From Cyanobacterium stanieri LEGE 03274 (GTDB lineage: Bacteria > Cyanobacteriota > Cyanobacteriia > Cyanobacteriales > Cyanobacteriaceae): a stretch of DNA of 64,000 bases. How positions within the stretch are numbered: the stretch's first letter is position 1; the number at the start of each line of letters is the position of its first letter. The notes beneath the pieces were generated by a model. That model did no database searches, was not told the origin of the DNA, and saw only the letters and a list, made by a program, of their open reading frames with translations. The position numbers and the translations under genes were made by a program. Of this stretch, positions 1-6,956 are shown piece after piece. The stretch covers positions 62,001 to 126,000 of the forward strand of contig NZ_JADEWC010000002.1 of the NCBI RefSeq assembly GCF_015207825.1, written 5' to 3'.

Positions 1-2
1 TG

Positions 3-1244
3 ATTGATCTAGTCAAAGATTATGGCATAGAATATCTTTTTGCCGCCACCCTCCTCACAGGTATTCTCCAACTTATCTTTGGCATCCTCAAACTAGGAAA
101 ACAAATGAAATATGTTCCTAGGGCGGTGATGATGGGTTATATTAACGCCCTGGGGGTATTAATCTTTTTAGCACAACTACCCCAATTAACTAACGTACCC
201 TCGGCAGTATATGCTATTACCATCGGTTCATTGTTAATCATTTATATTTTACCCAGATTTACTCAGGTTGTACCCTCCCCGTTAGTTGCTTTATTGGTGG
301 CAACGGTGGTTACGGTGGTTTTAAACTTAGATGTAAACTTAGGAGTGCCGACGGTGGGAGATATGGGGGAATTACCCGCCACATTACCTTTTTTCCGTTT
401 ACCCGATGTACCCTTTAATTTAAAAACCTTACAAATTATCTTGCCTTTTTCCCTAACCATGGCATTGGTGGGTTTATTAGCTTCATTTTTAACCGCTGCC
501 TTAGTAGATGAATTAACTGATACCCCTAGCAACAAAAATCAGGAAGCCAAAGGGCAGGGTATCGCCAACATTATCACCTCTTTTTTCGGGGGTATGGCAG
601 GATGTGGCATGATTGGGCAATCGGTGATAAATGTGCAGTCGGGGGGTAGGGGGCGACTTTCTACTTTTTCGGCAGGAATGTTTTTGTTATTTGCCATTTT
701 GGTATTGCAACAGTGGGTGCAAAGGATGCCCATGGGGGCTTTGGTGGCGGTGATGATTATGGTATCGGTGGGTACTATTCGTTGGTCATCTTTTAAGAAT
801 ATTAAACGTACTCCTCCTAATGAAACCATTGTGATGTTGAGTACCATGATTGTTACGGTGGTTACCAGTAATTTTGCTTTGGGGGTAATTACGGGAATTA
901 TTTTAAGGACGATCTTTTTTTCCCGTCAAATTGCGGAATTGGTATTTGTGGAGAAGGTGTTGGATGAGGAAAATTCTTTGTGTACTTATAATGTATCGGG
1001 GCAAATTTTCTTTGTTTCCATTGAGGAGTTTTATAGCAAATTTGATTTTGATGATTTGGTGGATAGGGTAGTTATTAATTTAACCCATGCTCATTTATGG
1101 GATCAAGGGGCGATCGCGGCTTTGGACAAAGTGATGATCAAATTTCGTCGCAATGGCGCTGATGTGGAGTTAATCGGCTTAAATGAAGCCAGTGCCACTC
1201 TATTGGAAAATCTTGGTACTTTCAAAGAGGCAAAATTAACGTAA
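3..1244 (+). CDS. SulP family inorganic anion transporter, 5'-truncated by window edge
   Basis: The reading frame is open from the first bases of the window, so the gene begins upstream; the ATG at 105 is internal. What remains is the later part of a SulP membrane core (many hydrophobic segments, with the conserved stretch around SVINVQSGGRGRLS) followed by a C-terminal STAS domain (roughly 980-1240) containing the VVINLTHAHLWDQGA region. SulP proteins carry sulfate, bicarbonate or other anions across the inner membrane. The sequence does not closely resemble the BicA bicarbonate transporter as I know it, so the substrate is left open. It ends 403 bp before the convergent lexA gene, in a repeat-filled gap. 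Confidence 0.85.
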   Translation: MDLVKDYGIEYLFAATLLTGILQLIFGILKLGKQMKYVPRAVMMGYINALGVLIFLAQLPQLTNVPSAVYAITIGSLLIIYILPRFTQVVPSPLVALLVATVVTVVLNLDVNLGVPTVGDMGELPATLPFFRLPDVPFNLKTLQIILPFSLTMALVGLLASFLTAALVDELTDTPSNKNQEAKGQGIANIITSFFGGMAGCGMIGQSVINVQSGGRGRLSTFSAGMFLLFAILVLQQWVQRMPMGALVAVMIMVSVGTIRWSSFKNIKRTPPNETIVMLSTMIVTVVTSNFALGVITGIILRTIFFSRQIAELVFVEKVLDEENSLCTYNVSGQIFFVSIEEFYSKFDFDDLVDRVVINLTHAHLWDQGAIAALDKVMIKFRRNGADVELIGLNEASATLLENLGTFKEAKLT

Positions 1245-1245
1245 C

Positions 1246-1647
1246 GGGGAGTATGGGGGTGATAGAGTGATGAGGAGTTAGGATAATAATAGTTTGATTA
1301 TTTAACCTCGATTCGGGATAAAGGGTTATGAGTAGTACAAGTGTTGGGGGTGTAAGTTAGAGGTGTGATGTTGTCTAATCACAGTGTAATATCAAGTCCA
1401 CTTGACCATTTACAAATTAGTAATATCAATATCTTAGTTCAATTCATTGAACGAACGATTGTTAGCCGTGTAATTCATTACACGGTGGGGGGTACAAAGA
1501 TACAATCTATTGATAAGGAATTATGCGAACTTGACATAAAATATATTTTGACCACTAAAACCATAGATTATTACAAATATTACCACTATTCTCTATTACC
1601 CATTCCCTGCCGACCCTAGAAAATTTTATCCCGAACTTCAAGTTAAC
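1246..1647. repeat. Intergenic gap with R1 repeat copy A bounded by TTCGGGATAA inverted ends
   Basis: This 403-bp gap lies between two convergent genes. It contains an R1 element (about 1387-1537) with both hairpins: GTTCAATTCATTGAAC at 1437-1452 and CCGTGTAATTCATTACACGG at 1466-1485. Outside these lie the exact inverted pair TTCGGGATAA (1312-1321) and TTATCCCGAA (1626-1635). A degenerate second hairpin-like copy is visible near 1280-1306. I see no convincing gene; an 84-codon open frame here reads straight through the repeat. Confidence 0.75.
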
Positions 1648-2271
1648 TTAATATCCGAGGCGACACACAGCGAATAAAGTACCTTGAATTTCTACATTCT
1701 CGGGAGCTACTTTGATGGGATCATATTTAGGATTAGATGCTTTTAAAATTACTTCTTCAGGATTAAAGTAAATTCTTTTTAAAGTAGTGCCATAACCATC
1801 TACCCTAGCTGCGACAATTTCCCCTTCTTTGGCTTCTTTGCTAGATTTCATAATTACATAGTCTCCCTCGGTGATAAAATCTTCGATCATGCTATCCCCT
1901 ACTACCTTGAGGGCAAAACAATTGGGTTGATTAAACATGGAGGCAACGTCTAATTTTTCATGATCATCGGTAAAGGGTTCTACTAAGCCCCCTGCGGTGA
2001 TTGTACCTAAAATGGGTAAACCATTATAAGGTTTTAGGATTTTCATTGTCCTTGCTTGTCCTTCTATCCAGTCGATATAACCCTTGGCTTTGATTCTTTC
2101 TAAACGACTTTGGATGGGTGCGGGCGATCGCAAATTCATCGCTTTCATCATCTCTCGAATTGAAGGAGAATACTTATTAACATTAATATATTCCACTAAC
2201 CAATCATATAATTCTTTTTGGGCAGGGGTTAAATTTTCCATTTCTCTGATTTTATTTAGATTAGATGACAT
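1648..2271 (-). CDS. lexA: LexA repressor (SOS-type, self-cleaving residues intact)
   Basis: LexA is a DNA-binding repressor that, in SOS-type systems, cleaves itself when RecA filaments form. The N-terminal winged helix (residues 11-80, with SPSIREMMKAMNLRSPAPIQ) is followed by an S24 peptidase domain. The cleavage pair is Ala93-Gly94 (ITAGGLVEP), the nucleophile Ser127 (GDSMIED) and the general base Lys165 (TTLKRI). From memory, Synechocystis LexA has lost part of this set, so an intact set is notable. The ATG used gives 207 residues. An internal ATG at 2241 gives MENLTPAQKEL, which matches the usual cyanobacterial start better and leaves room for a leader downstream of the LexA box. Confidence 0.95.
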   Translation of the reverse strand: MSSNLNKIREMENLTPAQKELYDWLVEYINVNKYSPSIREMMKAMNLRSPAPIQSRLERIKAKGYIDWIEGQARTMKILKPYNGLPILGTITAGGLVEPFTDDHEKLDVASMFNQPNCFALKVVGDSMIEDFITEGDYVIMKSSKEAKEGEIVAARVDGYGTTLKRIYFNPEEVILKASNPKYDPIKVAPENVEIQGTLFAVCRLGY

Positions 2272-2291
2272 TCTTTATTTTAATGTATTTA

Positions 2292-2305
2292 AGAACACTC
2301 GTACT
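2292..2305 (-). promoter_or_regulatory. LexA box upstream of lexA
   Basis: Read on the minus strand the sequence is AGTACGAGTGTTCT. It matches every position of the cyanobacterial LexA box RGTACNNNDGTWCB described for Anabaena. It sits 20 bp upstream of the first possible lexA ATG and 50 bp upstream of the alternative one, as expected for autorepression. Confidence 0.75.
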
Positions 2306-2448
2306 AAAAACCATCAACCATTGATAATGCTTTCCTTCTCATCACCTCTACCCCTTATTATCTCCCTTCGCCCCCATCGTCCAATAAATCAATAATCGGC
2401 AATAATAGATAGATAGTAAATCAAAAAACCTATAAAAAATTTAGTGAA

Positions 2449-4440
2449 ATGGACGTAAAGCCTTTACTTTATATAGAAATTCCCCATCCTCATACCCAAG
2501 AAGCCCTCGACTGGTTACAAAATTCTTGGCAACCTAGTATTGGTGAAAAAACCATTACCCAAGATGGATTAAGGGTCAAACTAGGAGAAGATAGCGAATT
2601 ATCTATTTTCCTTTGGTCATTGCAACGGACAACTTATCTAAAAATATACCGTTGGGGGAAAAAACTATCAAGTAAAGAAAATAAGGTCAAAAAAGAATTA
2701 CAAACTGCCATTAATAAAAAGTTTCCCAATCAATATCCCCAATTACCTGACATTGATTTAAGTAATCAATCAATCTTTGATTCCCTCAAGCCCTATTATC
2801 CTGAAACCGTTAAATATTTCCAAAAAATGCCCCAAGGGGAATATGACTTAAATCGGGTTTATTGGTGGGAAAAAAAATGGCGAGAAAGTGTGGAAAATAA
2901 TGCCTATAGTGCCAACAATTATCAGGTTAAACCTGTTTTATTTAAAGATAATAGCAAAGGAAAAGCTGATTATGATCTCATCTATGTTGGGGGTGCTTTA
3001 GGGGCTATCCATGCGGCTTTAATGGCAAAATTGGGCTATAACGTTTTAGTGATTGAACGTCTAAAATTCGGTAGAATGAATCGAGAATGGAATATTTCTC
3101 GGGATGAATTTCAAGTTTTAATTGATTTAGGATTGTTTACGAAAAAAGAGTTTGAATATTGTATCGCTGCTGAATATGAGGACGGTTTTAGTAAGTTTTT
3201 TGATGCTAATAACCCCGAAAAATTAAAAGCTAGTGTTTTACATACTCCTACGGTGCTAAATATTGCCCTAGATACCAATAAATTATTAGAGGTATGTCAG
3301 AAAAAATTAATTAAATATGGGGCTGACATATGGGATGAGACGGAGTTTGAAAAAGCCACCGTCGGTAAAGACATTGTCACCGTAAAAGCTACTCACTTAG
3401 TCACGGAGGATGAAAGGGAAACCACAGGAAGGCTGTTAATAGATGCCATGGGTACTACTTCCCCCATTGCTTGGCAAATAGCAGGTAAAAGAACATTTGA
3501 TAGTGTTTGCCCCACGGTGGGTGCGATTTTGGAAGGTTTTGAGCCTGAAGTTTGGGATAAAACCTATGGGGATGTTTTATTTTCCCATGGAGATATTTCT
3601 AGGGGTAGGCAGTTAATTTGGGAGTTATTTCCTGCGGAGGGGGATGAGTTGACTATTTATCTATTTCATTATCACCAAGTGCATCCTGATAACCCTGGCT
3701 CTTTGCTGGAGATGTATGAGGATTTCTTTAATATTCTTCCTGAATATCGCCGTTGTGATATGGATAAATTGGTTTGGAAAAAGCCTACTTTTGGTTATAT
3801 ACCCGGACGTTTTACCGTGGGAGAAAATGATCGTCAAATTGCTACGGATAGGGTAATGGCGATCGGTGATGCTGCTTCTTTACAGTCTCCCCTTGTGTTT
3901 ACGGGTTTTGGTTCGTTGGTGCGTAATTTAGGACGTTTAACCAGTCTCCTTGATAAAGCATTAAAAAATGACCTTTTGGATGGGGAATCTTTAAACCGCA
4001 TAAAAGCCTATCAAAGTAATATTGCGGTAACGTGGCTATTTTCTAAGGGGATGATGGTGCCTACCCACAAAACTTTACCCCCTGAAAGGGTGAATGCCAT
4101 GTTAAATACTTTCTTCGGTTTATTGGCCGATGAACCTGATACTGCAGAGGTTTTTATTAAAGATCGCACGGATTGGTTTACTTTTAACAGATTAGCCCTC
4201 AAGGCGGCTCGTAAAAATCCTGCTCTATTGTTGTGGATATGGGAAATGGCTGGAACTCGAGATATATTCCGCTGGATGGGTTCTTATGTTAAGTTTAGCT
4301 TTGATGCTTTTAAAAATCTGCTTTTTAGCCGTTGGTTTAATCCTTGGTTGGAAAATCAAAGTAAGTGGTTAAAGGAAAGTAATCCTAAGTTATGGTTTAA
4401 GTTGCTTACTTTTGGTTCTCGTTTTGTTTCTCAGAAGTAA
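2449..4440 (+). CDS. cruA: CruA-type lycopene cyclase (FAD-dependent oxidoreductase fold)
   Basis: CruA closes the ends of lycopene to make monocyclic and bicyclic carotenes. The protein has 663 residues. A roughly 170-residue N-terminal extension precedes the dinucleotide-binding segment YDLIYVGGALGAIHAA (residues 175-190) and FGRMNREWNIS. These are followed by LLIDAMGTTSPIAWQ and, near residue 475, the second FAD-contact block MAIGDAASLQSPLVFTGFGS. The length and the GRMNREWNIS and MGTTSP blocks favour CruA over its shorter paralogue CruP. It stands alone, convergent with rpe. Assignment is by remembered family resemblance; CruP or another geranylgeranyl-reductase-like flavoprotein is the alternative. 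Confidence 0.78.
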   Translation: MDVKPLLYIEIPHPHTQEALDWLQNSWQPSIGEKTITQDGLRVKLGEDSELSIFLWSLQRTTYLKIYRWGKKLSSKENKVKKELQTAINKKFPNQYPQLPDIDLSNQSIFDSLKPYYPETVKYFQKMPQGEYDLNRVYWWEKKWRESVENNAYSANNYQVKPVLFKDNSKGKADYDLIYVGGALGAIHAALMAKLGYNVLVIERLKFGRMNREWNISRDEFQVLIDLGLFTKKEFEYCIAAEYEDGFSKFFDANNPEKLKASVLHTPTVLNIALDTNKLLEVCQKKLIKYGADIWDETEFEKATVGKDIVTVKATHLVTEDERETTGRLLIDAMGTTSPIAWQIAGKRTFDSVCPTVGAILEGFEPEVWDKTYGDVLFSHGDISRGRQLIWELFPAEGDELTIYLFHYHQVHPDNPGSLLEMYEDFFNILPEYRRCDMDKLVWKKPTFGYIPGRFTVGENDRQIATDRVMAIGDAASLQSPLVFTGFGSLVRNLGRLTSLLDKALKNDLLDGESLNRIKAYQSNIAVTWLFSKGMMVPTHKTLPPERVNAMLNTFFGLLADEPDTAEVFIKDRTDWFTFNRLALKAARKNPALLLWIWEMAGTRDIFRWMGSYVKFSFDAFKNLLFSRWFNPWLENQSKWLKESNPKLWFKLLTFGSRFVSQK

Positions 4441-4450
4441 GTAACTTTTA

Positions 4451-4980
4451 TTCGGGATAATAGGTGTGGTAAGGACTATGCTATGTCCTTACAGATTAGG
4501 GGTGACAGGTTAAAAATACCATCAGCCTTTGTTAGTTCCTTGATTAAACTAAATACAAGAAAATTAATAGACTTGTTGTGAATTAAATATCTGCGTATCT
4601 GAAACTCTTATCAAATAAGGAGGAAATTTGGCAAAAAACCTATTTCGCAACAACTCTAATTAATATCAAGTTCGGATAATTTGTTATAAATAGATTTTAT
4701 AGTTAATCAAAATTAGAATTAATCGCTATCGAATGTCATAATGCTTATTTTGCAAGGCTTTTAAATAAGTAAAATGTCTCAATCTTAATTGAAATGACTA
4801 TATCTTCCTAGCCCCACCGTGTAATGAATTACACGGCTAATGGTAGTTCGTTCAATAAATTGAACTTAAGATATTGCTAATTTGTAAGTGATTAAAACAC
4901 CTGTATGGACGTACCAATTAAAGTCCCTAACACCCTATACCTGACACCTTTTTTTACAAGACTGTAAATTTTATCCCGAA
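4451..4980. repeat. R1 repeat copy B with internal insertion, bounded by TTCGGGATAA ends
   Basis: The gap between convergent cruA and rpe is filled by repeat sequence. Exact ends TTCGGGATAA (4451-4460) and TTATCCCGAA (4971-4980) flank it. Inside are a gene-end hairpin (4469-4492) and an R1 element at about 4662-4893 in the opposite orientation to copy A. The R1 hairpins are CCGTGTAATGAATTACACGG at 4817-4836 and GTTCAATAAATTGAAC at 4850-4865. Compared with the copy near 48.7 kb, about 100 bp of unrelated sequence (roughly 4697-4800) separates the AATAGATT and TATCTTC parts. No gene is seen. Confidence 0.75.
4469..4492. terminator. Hairpin downstream of cruA
   Basis: A perfect 8-bp stem GTAAGGAC/GTCCTTAC encloses an 8-nt loop, 28 bp after the cruA stop. 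There is no U-run. The stem, together with the following text up to about 4580, resembles the hairpin-plus-tail after the fibrillin gene at 35279-35395. It may therefore be a dispersed gene-end repeat rather than a simple terminator. Confidence 0.45.
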
Positions 4981-4990
4981 CTCAGGTTCA

Positions 4991-5686
4991 TTAGGCAGTT
5001 ACTAGCTCTTTTTCAGGACGCTTACTATTACGGATACCTTCGATCGCCTCGGCGTAGTCAGGGGCTTTAAATACGGCAGATCCAGCAACGATCGCATTTG
5101 CACCTGCTTCTAAAACTTGCCAAGTGTTATTGGGTTTTAAACCACCATCAACCTCAATCCAAGGATCTAAACCTCTCTCATCACACATCTGACGGAGGGC
5201 TTTGATTTTGGGAACTACCCCTGGAATGAAACTTTGACCACCAAAACCAGGGTTAACACTCATAATAAGAACTAAATCACATACATCGATGACATATTCG
5301 ATTAATTCAAGGGGAGTGGAAGGGTTTAATACAACCCCAGATTTTTTACCCAATTCACGAATTTGACAAAGGGTACGATGTAAGTGGGGAGAGGCGTTAT
5401 GCTCGGCATGGACGGAAATAATATCAGCTCCTGCTTTGGCAAAGTCGGCCACATATTTTTCGGGTTCAACGATCATTAAATGAACGTCTAAGGGCTTTTT
5501 GGTGTGGGGGCGAATGGCATCAACGATTAAAGGCCCAATGGTGATATTGGGTACGAAACGACCATCCATTACGTCCACATGAATCCAATCTGCCCCTGCT
5601 TCGTCAACGGCTCTGATTTCTTCTCCTAACCGACTGAAATCGGCGGATAAAATGGAGGGGGAAATAACTATATCTTTTTTACTCAT
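4991..5686 (-). CDS. rpe: Ribulose-phosphate 3-epimerase
   Basis: The enzyme interconverts ribulose 5-phosphate and xylulose 5-phosphate in the Calvin cycle and the oxidative pentose phosphate pathway, in the cytosol. The 231-residue TIM barrel shows the [11 protein letters not shown] signature. Metal and catalytic ligands are His37, Asp39, His69 and Asp180 (IEVDGGLK), and the phosphate-binding loops are NPGFGGQ (145-151) and GSAVF. Length and motifs are normal for the family. A 10-bp repeat end stops 10 bp short of its stop codon on the other side. Confidence 0.97.
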   Translation of the reverse strand: MSKKDIVISPSILSADFSRLGEEIRAVDEAGADWIHVDVMDGRFVPNITIGPLIVDAIRPHTKKPLDVHLMIVEPEKYVADFAKAGADIISVHAEHNASPHLHRTLCQIRELGKKSGVVLNPSTPLELIEYVIDVCDLVLIMSVNPGFGGQSFIPGVVPKIKALRQMCDERGLDPWIEVDGGLKPNNTWQVLEAGANAIVAGSAVFKAPDYAEAIEGIRNSKRPEKELVTA

Positions 5687-5837
5687 AAGTAGTTTATTTT
5701 AAATATGTTTGCACTGGGTAAATTGTAACAAAAGATTGTCCTTTTCTTTATCGATGTTTTTATGTTATGGGAATGTTTTGATTTTTTCTAATACTTCAGT
5801 TAGATTTATTTAAGTTAAATTAACCATAAAATAAATT

Positions 5838-6122
5838 ATGAATATTACAACTAAATCTGTCATTCTTAATGGTGAAAATATTCGGATTCCTGCTTTTTTG
5901 GCGACTCCTACCGATGGGGGAATATATCCGGGGGTGGTGGTAGTACAGGAAATTTTTGGGGTAAATGAGCATATTCGGGATGTTACTTCGAGGATAGCAA
6001 AAGAAGGTTATGTGGCGATCAGGCGTAGCCTGCCACTTCGTGATCGCCGTTCATCCTATAACAAAAATGTAGCACAACAAGCATGGCAAGAAACCCTTAA
6101 GTTATTTGAATCTAAGTTGTAG
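5838..6122 (+). pseudogene. Dienelactone hydrolase remnant with internal deletion and repeat at the junction
   Basis: Residues 1-61 match the N-terminus of a dienelactone hydrolase-family esterase (GVVVVQEIFGVNEHIRDVTSRIAKEGYVAI). The last 22 residues (SYNKNVAQQAWQETLKLFESKL) match the C-terminal helix of the same family. The middle of the roughly 240-residue enzyme, which carries the catalytic Cys, Asp and His, is missing. In its place is a 35-bp palindromic sequence (6014-6048) read in frame as RRSLPLRDRR. The frame stays open for 94 codons, but no hydrolase activity is possible. Deletion around a repeat insertion is inferred. Confidence 0.75.
6014..6048. repeat. HIP1-like palindromic insert inside the hydrolase remnant
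   Basis: Outer inverted arms GGCGATCA (6014-6021) and TGATCGCC (6041-6048) enclose a small GGC-GTA-GCC stem. It looks like the short gcgatc-gtagcc type repeats known from other cyanobacterial genomes. It marks the exact place where the hydrolase homology breaks. Confidence 0.55.
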
Positions 6123-6219
6123 TACGTTGATAGTGTTTGTAACACAAAAAAAGATGAGAAGGAACTTAGGTTAGGATTTATGATTGATAAGGTAGTAGAA
6201 ACAAACCGAAAAAAAAAGA

Positions 6220-6795
6220 ATGGCTATATCACTACAAAAAGGACAAAGAGTATCCCTCGATAAAGTGGCCCCTGGATTAACCGCAGGATTTATTGGCCTA
6301 GGGTGGGATACGAACGTAACCGATACGGGGAAAGATTTTGACCTAGACGCCTCCGTATTTTTACTCAATGGTCAGGAAAAATTAATATCCGATCATCACT
6401 TTATCTTTTATAATAATCTAACCAGCCCAGATCCCCATCAATCAGTCAAACACATGGGGGATAACCTCACGGGAGAAGGAGAAGGAGATGACGAGGTAAT
6501 CATCGTTGATTTAAGGAAAGTCCCTGAAGATGTACAAAGAATCGTTGTCACCGTTACCATCCATGAAGCCGATAAAAGGGGTCAAAATTTTGGGCAAGTG
6601 CGTAATGCTTTTGTAAGATTGGTGGATGTGGCTACCAAGGAAGAAGTTTTACGTTACGACTTAGAGGAAGATTTTTCTGTGGAAACAGCTTTAATTATGA
6701 CGGAATTATATCGCAAGGATGGAGAATGGCGCATGAATGCCGTTGGTGCTGGTTATCAGGGAGGTTTACAAGCCCTACTTAATCGTTATTCATAA
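6220..6795 (+). CDS. terD: TerD family stress protein
   Basis: TerD-domain proteins bind calcium and are linked to tellurite and envelope or oxidative stress responses; their molecular role is unsettled. The 191-residue protein is a single TerD domain: MAISLQKGQRVSLDKVAPGL at the start, GLGWDTN, the acidic DFDLDASVF calcium-type loop (residues 40-48), HMGDNLTGEGEGDDE, and IHEADKRGQNFGQVRNAF. The family's usual length is about 190. It is a single gene here, without the rest of a ter cluster, so a specific tellurite role cannot be inferred. Confidence 0.9.
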   Translation: MAISLQKGQRVSLDKVAPGLTAGFIGLGWDTNVTDTGKDFDLDASVFLLNGQEKLISDHHFIFYNNLTSPDPHQSVKHMGDNLTGEGEGDDEVIIVDLRKVPEDVQRIVVTVTIHEADKRGQNFGQVRNAFVRLVDVATKEEVLRYDLEEDFSVETALIMTELYRKDGEWRMNAVGAGYQGGLQALLNRYS

Positions 6796-6911
6796 CCACT
6801 TGTTGAGGACAATTAACCATTATGCCCTAGTCGTTGATTGTCCATTCTTGTGTTTACTTGTTTACCCCATAAATTGTTTTTTGTTTTATGTTTGTAGTAC
6901 ACAGTATATGC

Positions 6912-6917
6912 TATAAT
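6912..6917 (+). promoter_or_regulatory. Likely -10 element of the nrdA promoter
   Basis: A consensus TATAAT lies 40 bp before the nrdA ATG. It overlaps the end of ACACAGTATATGCT (6899-6912), which loosely resembles half of an NrdR-box pair. No good -35 at 17 bp and no second NrdR box are visible. Confidence 0.4.
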
Positions 6918-6956
6918 AAGTTTCTTTAGAAGGAATCTTTTAGGTAAACGACACAA

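Noticed and set aside
3-1244. BicA bicarbonate transporter
   Set aside because: It belongs to SulP, but the visible sequence does not follow BicA closely enough to name the substrate.
1365-1619. 84-codon open frame between sulP and lexA
   Set aside because: It reads through both R1 hairpins and the repeat ends; the composition is not protein-like and the gap is explained by the repeat.
1312-1635. TTCGGGATAA...TTATCCCGAA as a transcription terminator stem
   Set aside because: The arms are about 300 bp apart and enclose other hairpins; better explained as element ends.
6899-6912. NrdR box upstream of nrdA
   Set aside because: Only one imperfect half is present; NrdR normally needs two boxes about three helical turns apart.
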